DNA of 64,000 bases from Paulinella micropora (taxonomy: Eukaryota; Cercozoa; Imbricatea; Euglyphida). How positions within the stretch are numbered: the stretch's first letter is position 1; every line of letters starts with the position of its first letter. Positions 52,505-63,734 of this stretch are shown here, piece by piece. The notes beneath the pieces were generated by a model, which worked only from the letters and a program-made list of their open reading frames with translations, had not been told where the DNA came from and did not search any database. The stretch is taken from NCBI GenBank assembly GCA_009731375.1, contig BJOX01000132.1:363919-427918 (forward strand). Reading direction: 5' to 3'. Made by a program: the position numbers and the translations under genes.

Positions 52505-52659
52505 ACACATCACACTGCAGGGGTTTTCTTTTTGTTCGTGGAGGGGGGGGAGGGAGGAGGGAGGGCGAATGTGTTTTTTTTAATAATTAAAAAGCAACGT
52601 CTTGGGCAAAGTCACTACTAGGCCGGCTACTTCTTTCNNNNNNNNNNTCAGGGCATACT
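52505..52659. other. 3' flank and gap
   Basis: An AT-rich 3' end (tttttttaataattaaaaag) is followed by a gap at 52638-52647. No gene. Confidence 0.6.
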
Positions 52660-52857
52660 GACTCTGGCTAGACCAGTCCTTGGCTTCACCACCAGCTGAC
52701 CAGCCGGACATTTTGTGCTAACAGGGAGATTTTTTCGGGGTTGGACTGGTACAGCTTTTGCAGCCTGTACATCCACGTTGTTACGTGGACGGACGACAAG
52801 ATCTGGCCCCTCGTGCAGTATCGAAGCAGAACCCATCCCGGCACACACGAGGGTTTC
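52660..52857 (-). pseudogene. Fragment of a second copy of the LRR-giant 5' region
   Basis: The minus strand reads YRLQKLYQSNPEKISLLAQN, then VRLVSWW and a stop. This matches HRLQSLYQSNRKKIDLLQQN, VQRVSWWSPS in the gene at 52858-56456. Near 52830, gaagcagaacccatcccggc matches the start region at 56390 (agaagccatctcggc), so the stretch between was deleted. It lies directly downstream of the large gene. Confidence 0.7.
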
Positions 52858-55800
52858 TTAGAGGTACGCGCTTACTCCGTAGTTGTCGAGCTGGTTGATG
52901 GCTTGGAACGTGCGGAAACGTGCCTCTCGCTCTTCCCAGTCAGGCAACCTCTCGTACCCTGTGGTGCCCTGGACGATGGCCTTGCGCAACTCCTGCGCCG
53001 CTAGCCGGACACTACTCTCCAGATACTCACGAGAAGCGTCGGCTACGAAATCAGCTAGGGCCTCAGCTACTTGTGCTACACTCGTAGCCTCCAGCACGCG
53101 GCCCTTCACCTTCTCAGCATAAGCCTTCCACTGGGGCGGCTCCATGGGTTCCTTGATTTTGTACGCGCGGGGATCGCGCGGCAGTTCGAGCAAGACCCGC
53201 TCGTTGGCATTCACGTACATATCAAGCAAAAAACCTCTGGCGCCGGGTGGCAGGCGCTTGCGTTGGACACGGGCCGCGGAGGAGATCCTTCCATTTCACC
53301 TCGGCCAGCTTGCAGGGTTTCGCTGGGCGCGGGGGCAAGACATACTGACTAGACGAGCGGGGAACATTTTGCTTGAGCTCTTCGAATGCGGTCCGCAACG
53401 ACCTAGTTTGGGGTACTTGTTGCAATGTCGTGGACAGGCGGTTATAAAATTCGGGTTGTTCTTGCTTCAGTTGTTGCATTTTTTTGTCCTGCAGGAGGCC
53501 CTTGGTGACTAACCATTGCAGCTCTTCCACTAGACTTTCCAGGGTGATCTTAGGATTCCAGTATTCTGGCATCTGGCTGCCAGGTGGTTTTGGTTTCATG
53601 TACCCTGAATCCTTGATTACGTCCAACACGGGAGAGCCTAGAACCCAATGCAGGTCAATGACGCTCGTTTGCAAGGCGTTCAGGACATACCGTTGCCCCT
53701 GTTCTGTGAGCCTCGTCTGGTAGTATTCATAGCGCTTGATTTTATCTAGTGTTTGCGCATACAGGTCGTCTAACAAAGCGGCCAGATCCAGTTGAGTAGA
53801 GGCTGCAGGTCGCGCTGCGCCGTCGCGGATCACGAGCCCCGCGTAACCCTGCGCGGCTAGCGTGGGTAGCAGGTACTGGCACAGGGCATACTCGGCGGCG
53901 CGTATTTGCCACTCTGCTTTTGCCGTCGGCGCCTGTTTCCAGCAGGCTCCAGGGCACAGCAGCGAGGGTCCGGGTTGCGTCGTACGGGCGGAAGGGCACC
54001 TGGGGGATCTCTGCGCTTGCAAACTCGTGTATAGTTGGCTTGTAGCTAACGACCCAGACCTCATTCCGCGCACGCGGTGGTCTTTCGCCCCGGGGGCGGG
54101 ACGGCTCCGCTGGTCGTTGCGACAGTTGCGGGAGAGTGAACAAGCACGTACAGTCGAAGGTTCGCAGGGCCTCGGCCAGGTCGACCTCAGCCCATACCTT
54201 GGTGCCCAGGTCCACCACCATCTGGGCAACGGCGCCTTTCCGCTCGTTCGGTTGTCGTGCACACTCAAACACGCAAGAGGCAAACCCGTCGCTCATGGCA
54301 GGCCCTTCGTCATGAATTCGCCAGCCAATTAGGTCGGGCATTTGTTCCCATAGGAAAACACACAACACAGCACTGATTGTTCGATCGAGGCTTAGCTTCA
54401 GCGCTTGCAGTTTGGTTGATCTCAGAGCTATGGTTAGCAGATCTTCAAGTGCGCACGTTTCCTGCACCTCAAGCTCCAAAAGAGTAGGGGGTTGCACGAC
54501 ATTGGAACTTGTCCACTGCTGATAGTCGAAACTGTCGTCTTGTTCAATCTTCGCGCCCAACAGATACAAGCCCCGTGCCTTGGGCACCCACAAACGCTGC
54601 AAACTGTACAGGACGCAAAGTCCGCCCCACGTCCTGCACCTTGGTGTCGCGCAGGTCCAATTCTTGCAAGTACATGTTGGCACGGGGAAAGAGTAGGGGC
54701 AGCAACGCATCGTCGACAAAGGGGCAGCCGCGCAACGATAATGCCCGCAGCGGTAAGTATTGCAATTGTTGACCAAAGTCGGCAGGCGCGTAGGCTTTAG
54801 GCTGCAACCGGCAATCTATTAAGGACAGCCGTTCCAACTTGGGAAAGATGCGGATGATGGTATACAACAGGTCTGTTTCTAGTACAAACCCCGTCACCTC
54901 CAGCTCCAGGACTTGTTAGGTTTTGTTCTACGGTGCCGTCGGTCGTGANNNNNNNNNNTTGACACATGCAACTCCCCGAGCGAGCGCGCCGTGAGCAACT
55001 TTTTCACAGGGTCATCTTCGACATAGGCATTTATCAAGGACGCCAGCGGGGTGGGTACATCCGCAGCAACCTCCGCGGTCATGGCAGCAGAGATACGTGT
55101 CCTTCGGTTCTGGAACATTATCCTCGGGGCTTGGGGTTGTCCCATGACACAGCGCAGTCGGATGGTTTGTAGTTGAAAAAAAAGGTCATCGACGATACCA
55201 AGCCTGCCAGCAGAAGGCCCTGTGTAGTATATTTCCAGCTCTCGGAGGCTGCTCATGCGCTCTTTGCTAATCGACAGTCGGTGGTATAGGTTTTGTTCTA
55301 CGGTGCCGTCGGTCGTGAAGGCGAACGTCCGCAGTTTGCACTCTGTGTGCAGGTAACCAGCAGACATGTTAGTTCTGACCAGGCGCAGCGATTCTAGCCA
55401 GGGGTAGTTTTTCACGTTCAGCGATGCGAATTTGCCCTCAGCGTCATAAGAAGTCTCACAGTCCACCAACTCGACGCTCCGGGCAGGGAACTTGTCGCGG
55501 TCGTCATAAATCTGGCGCGCTTACTTCACGCCGTGGAACTCCAGGTCAGTCATGGCTTTCAAGCCAATCCAATACAAGTTCCACCAGTGCCTGTTCTCGT
55601 CGACAGTTAGCGCTCTGGAGGGGCGCACGAGCTTGAGCGTCATCGTACCCCCCAGGGCAGGGCTAGCTGTATCGTTATCCAGGAAAATCCATTGGTCGCC
55701 GGGTGTGGGCACAAAGACTGGCGCGACCGCTTGTGCTTTCGTTTCGCCCAGAGGGATTACCCGGCGGACTCCTGCGCGAACCGCCTTCCAGTCCAGTTCG

Positions 55801-56456
55801 TCCCACGGGTCGGGCTTGGCCAGCACCACCTCCTGCGCAGCCTTCTGGACCTGGTAGGCAGCGAGGTATTGCCACGCTTTTTGTTGGGCTTGCCATTGTT
55901 GCATGTCGTCCGCCCATTTCTCCCATGCGTCCGCCATTTGGCCCATGGTAAGCCGCGCGCCGTCCCCTGCCAGCCTGTCCACGCACTGCCAAGCTCCGCC
56001 ATCCAGCTGGCCAAATTTATACACCAAATTTTGGGACGGGGACCACCAGCTGACTCGCTGGACATTTTGCTGTAACAGGTCAATTTTTTTGCGGTTGGAC
56101 TGGTACAGCGACTGCAGCCTGTGGCTCTCTGCGAGCTTGCGCAGGCATTGGTGTGCTTGCTGAGATTCTGAAAGTTTGCTCTCTGTATCCAGAGACACGA
56201 GCGCAATGGTAGTGAAATCAGTGCGTACCTCCACGTCGGATGAAAGTGGACAAAAGGCCAATTCTGGCTCCTCGTACAGCACCAGGAACAAAGATTGCTT
56301 AGTGTTAATGTTGTGGTTTTTCGCCAGGCCTTTCGCCTGTTGCGGCGTAAACGGTCTCTTCAGCCCACGCCCTTTAGTATCGACACAGAAGCCATCTCGG
56401 CACACACTCACTACGGCCGCGCGTCCCGGGAATGGTACGCCCCCCCCCCTCCCCAC
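52858..56456 (-). pseudogene. Large LRR-containing gene with one stop and several frameshifts
   Basis: One minus-strand coding track of about 1,190 codons in at least five pieces. Piece 1 (56456-55521): unknown domain (DPWDELDWKAVRAGVRRVIP), then LTDLEFHGVK and an in-frame TAA at 55521. Piece 2, same frame to 54959: KNYPWLESLRLVRTNMSAGY, SSLRELEIYYTG. After a gap, piece 3 (54897-54640): LRALSLRGCPFVDDALLPLL. Frame change at G4, piece 4 to about 53930: LLELEVQETCALEDLLTIAL. Change near an A4 run, piece 5: EWQIRAAEYALCQYLLPTL, LKQEQPEFYNRLSTTLQQV. Change at T6 near 53240, last piece ending NQLDNYGVSAYL. No ATG: the 5' end begins at poly-G. The middle is paralogous to the LRR gene at 47889. The extra C-terminal part is unrecognised. 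Pseudogene or badly sequenced gene. Confidence 0.65.
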
Positions 56457-56482
56457 TAAATTCTTTTATAATATTATATATT
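56457..56482 (-). promoter_or_regulatory. TATA-like tract before the large LRR gene
   Basis: The minus strand reads acaatatataatattataaa, then agaattt, directly before the poly-G at which the open frame begins. It is a likely core promoter; the start codon would have to lie in the disrupted poly-G region. Confidence 0.4.
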
Positions 56483-56529
56483 GTGCTGGCTATCGGCGAG
56501 GCTCAGCCAACAAGCAACAAAGACTATGA

Positions 56530-57115
56530 GAGGGGAAGGGGGGGGGGGGAAAGAGCAGGGGCGCGCCAAGAAAATTCAAAAAAAAGTTTTTTTAATTAAA
56601 ACTCGACAAAGTCTTACACTTAGCACTGAGAACTAGGAGAGGCAGGGGAGAGGGGCCTTGTTCCCCGGACTTAGGCGGAGTTTATAGTCGAGACAGGGCT
56701 CATAAAAGCCAAGGGCAGGGCCATGCCTGTACCTGGGCACAAAGTGACCAGGTTAAATTAAGTGAACTTTCTTTGGGAGCCCACAGGGGGGGGCGGCCCC
56801 CCCCCCACTTTTTTTTCTTCCTCCCTCCCTGAGCCCCCTGAGCCCGGGGGGCTCAAAGAACCGGGAAGGGCAAGGGGGGAGGGGGAGAGCGCAGAAGCTA
56901 CAAAAAAAATACATGAAACGCCTCAACTAAGCCCCCAATGCCGAGCACCCCCCCCCCCTTTTTCTCTCCCGCATGAAGGAGGAGGGTGACTAAGACAATT
57001 CGTGCTCTCTCCCCTCCGCTGCCTCTTCCCTATCCCTCTCTTAGTTTTCAGTGCCAAAATTAAAACTTTGTCAATGATTTTTTTATTAATCTGTTTTGTA
57101 GATTCATTCTTGGCG
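56530..57115. repeat. Reversed A and C modules, B module; no gene
   Basis: A reversed module A (gcgccaagaaaattc...actcgacaaagtcttacact) is at about 56560-56625. Positions 56655-56770 look unique (gggctcataaaagccaaggg). C with its hairpin (gagcccggggggctc) is at about 56838-56935. B is at about 57045-57110. Confidence 0.65.
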
Positions 57116-57117
57116 CT

Positions 57118-57665
57118 TTTAGCGAAGGCGGCTCGGCGGTCCGTGCGTGTGATATGGCAGAAAAAGGCAGCGTTCCAGGCCTTTCTGGCAATACTGCCCT
57201 TTTCGGCCATATCATTCCATGCGCACACATACGCAAATTTGGCGACAAATTTTGTGCAAAAAAAAGAAGAGGGAAAGAGAAAGAGAAAAATCCTCTTGCA
57301 GAAGAAAAAAAGGGGAGGGGGAACGGAGGGAAGAGGCAAGAAAGAGGAGAGGGGGGGGCGAGAGAGAGTGGCGCCCCCGTTCTCTTCTCTTCCCCCTTTT
57401 TTCCCCACCCCCCTTCTTCTCCCCCCTCCCCCTTCTCTCCCCCCCTCCCCCTTATCTTCCCGCTCCCTCCTCCCTCCGAAGGGAACAAAAGTGCGCAAGA
57501 TTTGTCATTTGCGCAACAAAAAAAAATATTTTGGCGCGCGTTTCTTTCCACGGAAAAACGACCGCTAAAACCCCGCGGAAAGAGACCGGAGCGGTCCGTT
57601 CATTTGGCGCTAAGTTTGGCACGACTATGATACGACCGGAAAAGGCAGTGCTTCGTTGTTTCGTA
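57118..57665 (-). repeat. Foldback element P, copy 10 (full length)
   Basis: Same structure as the copy at 23457-23990: hairpin with gtgatatggcagaaaaaggc...actgcccttttcggccatat, caaatttggcgacaaatttt, purine and pyrimidine tracts, gcgcaagatttgtcatttgc, the ctaaaaccccgcggaaagag block, and a right end gaccggaaaaggcagtgctt. This copy has no gap, so it is the best reference for the element. Confidence 0.8.
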
Positions 57666-58094
57666 GAACTGGGTGCGCGCTAAGAATTTACAAGAAAAAT
57701 AGCGCGAAAAAAAATCCCTGACAATGTTTTAATCTTGGCACTTAGAAGGGAGCGCGCCAAGAAAATGTAATTTACGCTGAATTAAAGCTCGACAAGGCAT
57801 TACACTTGACACTTGCAACGGCACCCTCAGGCTGCCGCAGCATCGGCCCACTTCATATTATTGCGGTAGCCTATGTCAGAACACCGGTCGGCAACGTCTG
57901 TGCCATAGCTCGCGCCACCGTGCGCAAGGCCAGGAAAATAGTTTCGTTGCAATTCTGCCCCTTGCTCTTTGAGCCCCCGGGCTCAGAAGGTGGGGGAAGT
58001 CGAGGGGAAGGCACAAAACAAATCTAAAGAAGAGAGGAAAAGGGCCGGGGCGCCAAGAAAGTGCAAGAAACGTCCACGCTGAATTGAAACTCGA
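57666..58094 (-). repeat. Reversed B, A and C modules
   Basis: Reversed B is at about 57675-57745 and reversed A at 57755-57825. A reversed aggctaccgcag-type block (ggtagcctatgtcagaacac) is at about 57865, with part of a D module and a C hairpin near 57975. No gene. Confidence 0.6.
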
Positions 58095-59300
58095 CAAAGT
58101 TAACACACCTTCCCTAGAGGCAGTGAGGTGCAGAGCTAAGGGGAGCGGGGCGACGAAGGTGAGAGGGGCGACGAAGGTGAGAGGGGCGACGAAGGTGAGA
58201 GGGGCGACAAAGGTGAGAGGGGCGACAAAGGTGAGAGGGGCGACAAAGGTGAGAGGGGCGACGAAGGTAAGAGGGGCGACGAAAGTGAGAGGGGCGACGA
58301 GAGTGAGAGGGAAGGGCTACAACAGGTCTTTCTCACGGCGGCCCAGCCGAGCGTCTGTGTATGATTTTCTTTTTGCGCAAGTAGATTTTGGCGCCAAATT
58401 CTCGCTTACGGCCGTTTCCCCGGGAAAGCTAAGACGTACTGCCTTTTTCAACCGTATTACGCACCCTACCTCCGGACGGCACAATTTGGCGCCAAATTTA
58501 GCTGGGGCTGTTCCGGAGGCTAGCAGAGAGATCGGACGTTTTCCCGCGGGGAGAAACCCGCGGGCCTTTTACTCGCACAAAAATGTTTTTCGGTCCTCTC
58601 ACCTTCCCTAGAGGCAGGGAAGTGCAGAGCAAAGGGGAGCGGGGCGACAAAGGTAAGAGGGACGACGAAAGTGAGAGGGGCGACGAGAGTGAGAGGGAGG
58701 GCTACAACAGGTCTTCCTCACGGCGGCCCAGCCGAGCGTCTGTGTGCGATTTTCTTTTTGCGCAAGTAGATTTTGGCGCCAAATTTGCGCTTACGGCTGT
58801 TTCCCCGGGAAGGCTAAGACGTATTGCCTTTTTCAACCGTATCACGCACCTACCTCCGGACGGCACAATCTGGCGCTAAATTTAGCTGGGGCCGTTCCGG
58901 AGGCTAGTAGAGAGATCGGACGTTTTCCCGCAGGGAGAAACGGTACGCTTTTCACTCGCACGAAAATGTTTTTCGGCCCTCTCACCTTCCCTAGAGACAG
59001 GGAGGTGCAGAGCAAAGGGGAGGGGGCGACGAAGGTGAGAGGGGCGACGAAGGTGAGAGGGGCGACGAGAGTGAGAGGGGCGATGAGAGTGAGAGGGAGG
59101 GCTACAACAGGTCTCGGCGGCCCAGCCGAGCGTCTGTGTGGGAATTTTTTTTTGCGCAAGTAGATTTTGGCGCCAAATTGGCGCTTACGGACGTTTCCCC
59201 GGGGAAGCTAAGACGTACTGCCCGGCTGGACCGTATCACACACCCTACCTCCGGACGGCACAATTTGGCGTCAAATGTAGCTGGGACCGTTCTAGAGGCT
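58095..59300 (+). repeat. Element F array, three units
   Basis: Three successive units (minisatellites at 58140-58310, 58630-58700 and 59010-59100). Each is followed by cggcccagccgagcgtctgt, ttttggcgccaaatt, gtttccccgggaa and a second GGCGCC-type site. The first minisatellite has about nine 18-bp units. This is the longest F array in the window. Confidence 0.85.
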
Positions 59301-60584
59301 CAAGGAGCAGGGGGGAGGGGAAGGGCGCAGAAGCTGCAAAAGAAATAAATACATGCAACGCCTCCACTAAACCCCTCCCCTCTGTTCATATTTTTCTGAC
59401 CCTGCGCACAGTGGCCGAGCTATGGCACGGACAGGACGCCGTCGGGATAGGTGAGGGGCTCTTATCCTCCTAGCACATTGACCACCGCCCATCCATTCGC
59501 GCAGGGTCGTGCTGGAGCACGGTCCTCAGCTCCTAGTTTTCAGTGCTCAAGTGTAGGACCGTCGAGTGGGCCGGATGCTGCGGCAGCCTGAGAGTGCCGT
59601 TGCAAGTGTCAAGTGCAATGCCTTGTCGAGCTTTAATTCAGCGTAAATTACGTTTTCTTGGCGCGCCCCTGCCTCTTCCCTCTGCAAGATCTGCGGAAAT
59701 ATCTGCGGAAATATGAAAAGTGGAAAAAAAAATTCGGAACGCGTTTGCACGCGCTCTGAGGAGGGACGAAGGGGGGGGGGGAGCGGAGTGGATGCACATC
59801 CCGTCCCTTTCTTTCTCCCTTCCTCTTTCCCCCTCGTCTGTTTCCTTTGTTGTGGGTCGTGATGGGGCACGGTGCCCCTGAGTGTAAGACCGTCAAGCTT
59901 TAATTCAGCGTAAGTGCCCTGCTCCTAGTTTTCAGTTCCCCAATGTAAGGCCGTCGAGCTTTAATTCAGCGCATTCTTTTTCGCACTCTCTTGGCGCCCT
60001 TACCCTCCACCTTCCCTCCCCCATCGGTAGGCTCCAAGAAAAGTTTACTTATTTTTGTTTCCCGCTCTGAGGAGGGTGCCGTTGCAAGTGTCAAGTGTAA
60101 TGCCTTGTCAAGCTGTAATAAAATTTTTTTTTTCGTACTTTCTTGGTGTCCACCCTCCCCTGTACCCTTTCTCTCTCTCTCTCCTACTTCTCAGTGCCAA
60201 TATTAAAAATTTGTCAGAGATTTCTGTGCATATTTTCTGACCTTGCGCACGATGGCCGAGCCATGGCATAGACTGGACGCCGTCGGGGGTAGTGAAACCC
60301 TTGTCCTCCTAGCACATTTACCACGGGGGCAGTACCATCCGCTGCAGGGTCGTGCTGGAAGCACGGTGCCCCTAAGTGTAAGACCGTCGAGCTTTAATTC
60401 AGCGTATTCTTTTTCGCACTCTCTTGGCGCCCCTCCCCCTCCCTTTACATTAATCTTGTGCCTTCCCCCCCCCCCTCCTCTACCCCTACTCTCTTTGAGC
60501 TTGGGGGGCTCAAAAGGCAGGGGAGGGGAAGGGTGAATGGCGCAGAGCTACGAACGAAATAAATGCATGCAACGCCTCCACTAA

Positions 60585-60615
<31 letters not shown>

Positions 60616-61639
60616 CGNNNNNNNNNNTTTTTTTTCGCGTGATTTTCTAGCGCGCCCCTGCCCTCCTTCTCCCGCTCCCGCTCCCGATTCTCAGACAGTG
60701 AGAGAGGACGGGGGAACAGCACATCCCGCCCCCTTCTTCCCCCCTTTCTCTTCCTCCCTCGGCCGAGCCATGGCACGGACAGGACGCCGTCGGAGTAGAG
60801 AGGCTTTTGTCCTGGCGATTGACCACCGCCCATCCATCCGCCGCAGCCGCGGCAGCCTGGGGGTGCTGTTGCAAGTGTCAAGTGTAAGACTTTGTCGAGT
60901 TTTAATTTCAGCATGGAGTTATCTTGCAGTTTCTTGGCGCCCCCCTGCCGCTTCCTCTCTCTCCTGAGCCCAGGGAGGGGAGGACTTAAGGAGCAGGCGA
61001 AGGGAAGGGTGAATGGCGCAGAAGCTACAAGCAAAATAAATACATGCAACGCTTCTACTAATCCCCCCCCCCCCTTATGCTGGGCGCCTTCCCCCCTTCA
61101 CTCTTACTGACGCGCAAAAAAGATAGATTAATCTTCCTCGGCTCCCTTCCTCTCTCTCTCTAGTTTTCAGTGCCAAGACTACAACTCTGTCCTGGATTTT
61201 TTTAATTTTTTTGTACACCGGCGAAGCGCTCCCCCTTCTTCCTCCCTTCCACTTTTTCTACCCCCGTCTGTTCCCTTTGTTGTCGGGCAAAAAATCTCCG
61301 CAGATCTTTCATATTTTTCTGGCCTTGCGCACGGTCGCCGAGCCACGGCACGGACAGGACGCCGTCGGGGTAGTGAGGCGTTTGTCCTTCTGGCACATTG
61401 AACACGGGGCAGTACCATCCGCCGCAGGTTCGTGCTGGAGCGCAGTGCTCCGCTTCTAGTTTTCAGTGCCTAAGTGTAAGGCCGTCGAGCTTTAATTCAG
61501 CGTAAATTACACCGGCGAAGCGCGCCCCTGCTCCTCCTTCCCTGCCTCTCCCCTCTTCAAGGATATGCGGAAATATCTGCGGAAATATGAAAAGTGGAAC
61601 GCAACGATTTTTTTTGGAACGCGCAAACAAGGGACGAGG
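59301..61639. repeat. C, D, A, E and B modules; gap; no gene
   Basis: C tails are at 59295-59375, 60495-60590 and 60965-61065. D is at about 59400-59522, 60240-60365, 60765-60845 and 61320-61445. E is at 59685-59770 and 61560-61625. H is partial at 60023-60080. The gap 60618-60627 follows poly-C. The short unique stretches hold no convincing gene. Confidence 0.7.
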
Positions 61640-62360
61640 GGAGGCAGGGAGGTGCAGAGCAAAGGAGAGCGGGGCGACAAAGGTGGGAGGGGCGACGAGA
61701 GTGAGAGGGAGGGGGAGGACGTCTTCCTCACGGTAACCCAGCCGAGCGTCTGTGTGGAATTTTTTTTTGCGCAAGTAGATTTTGGCGCCAAATTCACGCT
61801 TACGGCCGTTTCCCCGGGGAAACTAAGACGTACTGCCCGGCTGGACCGTATCACGCACCCTACCTCTGGACGGCACAATTTGGCGCTAAATTTAGCTGGG
61901 GCCGTTCCGGAGGCTAGCAGAGAAATCGGACGCTTTCCCGCGAAGAGAAACGGTACGCTTTTTACTCACACGAAAATGTTTTTCGGCCCTCTCACCTTCC
62001 CTAGAGGCAGGGAGGTGCAGAGCAAAGGGGAGCGGGGCGACAAAGATGAGAGGGGCGACGAAGATGAGAGGGGCGACGAAGGTGAGAGGGGCGACGAAGG
62101 TGAGAGGGGCGACGAGAGTGAAGAAGGGCGAGGAGAGTGAGAGGGAGGGGGAGGACGTCTTCCTCACGGCAGCCCAGCCGAGCGTCTGTGTGTGATTTTC
62201 TTTTTGTGCAAGTAGACTTTGGCGCCAAATTTGCGCTTACAGCTGTTTCCCCGGGGAAGCTAACACGTACTGCCCGGCTGGACCCTGGCGGGCGCACCCT
62301 ACCTCCGGACGGCACAATTTGGCGTCAAATTTAGCTGGGGCCGTTCTGGAGGCTCAAGGA
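61640..62360 (+). repeat. Element F array, two units
   Basis: Minisatellites are at about 61665-61710 and 62025-62145. Both are followed by gacgtcttcctcacgg, a ttttggcgccaaatt-type site and ccgttccggaggc or its variant. It begins inside an E module, as at 12330 and 63735. Confidence 0.85.
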
Positions 62361-63734
62361 GCAGGGGGGAGGGGGAGGGCGCAGAAGCTGCAAAAGAAAT
62401 AGATACATGCAACGCCTCACAGGTCGGCCTCCTCTCTGTTCATATTTTCCTGACCCTGCGCACAGTGGCCGAGCTATGGCACGGACAGGACGCCGTTGGG
62501 GGTAAGTGAGGCTCTTATCCTCCTAGCACATTGACCACGGGGGCAGTACCATTCGCGCAGGGTCGTGCTGGAGCACGGTCCTCAGCTCCTAGTTTTCAGT
62601 GCTCAAGTGTAGGACCGTCGAGTGGGCCGGATGCTGCGGCAGCCTGAGAGTGCCGTTGCAAGTGTCAAGTGCAATGCCTTGTCGAGCTTTAATTCAGCGC
62701 ATTCTTTTTCGCACTCTCTTGGCGCCCTTACCCCCACCTTCCCTCCCCGCTCCCGATTCCCCTGCTCCTTGAGCCCCCCGGGCTCAGGGGGCTCAGATTC
62801 AAAAAAGAAAGAAAGGGGTAAGGGGGGGGGGCGCGCCCCTCCCCCATCGGTAGGCTCCAAGAAAAGTTTACTTATTTTTGCCCCCCCGCTCTGAGGAGGG
62901 AAGAGGATGTGCCGCGTACTGCCCTTTCTCTCTCCCAGCTGCCTGCCGGTCTCTAGGAGGTTTGCCTGCCCCAAAGTGCAAGACCGTCGAGCTTTAATTC
63001 AGCGTATTCTTTTTTGCACTCCCTTGGCGCGCGAGCAGAGCACAGACGGTGCCCGCCAGGGTTGTAACAATAGGCTACCGCAGCAATATGACGTGGGCTG
63101 GATGCTGCGGCAGCCCGAGGGTGCCGTTGCAAGTGTCAAGTGTAATGCATTGTCAAGCTTTAATTCAGCGTATTCCTTTTCGCACTCTCTTAGTCTTAGG
63201 TGCTAAGATTACATCTTTGTCCTGGATTTTTTTAATTTTTTGTACACCGGCGAAGCGCGCCCCTACCTTCCCCTTTCCCTCTTACCGACGGGGGGAGGAG
63301 GGGTTGGAAAGATAGATTGATCCTCCTCAACCCCCTTCCTCTCTTAGTTTTCAGTGCCGAAAATTAAAACTTTGTCAATGATTTCTTTTTTCGCGTGATT
63401 TTTTTACACCGGCGAAGCGCCCCCCCCCCCCTCAGTTCATATTTTTCTGACTTTGCGCACGGTGGCTGAGCTATGGCACGGATAGGACGTCGTCGGGGTA
63501 AGTGAGGGACTCTTGTTCTCCTAGTTTTCAGTGCCCCCCCTAGTGTAAGACCGTCGAGCTTTTATTCAGCGCATTCTTTTTCGTGTACACCGGCAAAGCG
63601 CGCCCCTACCCCTCTTCCTCTCTCCCCTCTGCAAGGATATGCGGGAATATCTGCGGAAATATGAAAAGTGGCAAGCAACAATTTTTTTTGGAATGTGTTT
63701 GCACGCGCAAACAAGGGACGAGAGGGGGGGGGGA
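62361..63734. repeat. C, D, A, B, H and E modules; no gene
   Basis: D is at about 62455-62580 and 63450-63515. The gggccggatgctgcggcagc block recurs at 62623 and 63090. H is at 62845-62960 and E at 63635-63720. A and B modules with the cggcgaagcgcg end fill the rest. Confidence 0.7.

Noticed and set aside
53742-54283. ADP-ribosyltransferase-like ending (LAAQGYAGLVIRDG) in the large LRR gene
   Set aside because: A GY-x-G-hydrophobic turn alone is not diagnostic, and catalytic residues could not be identified across the frame changes.
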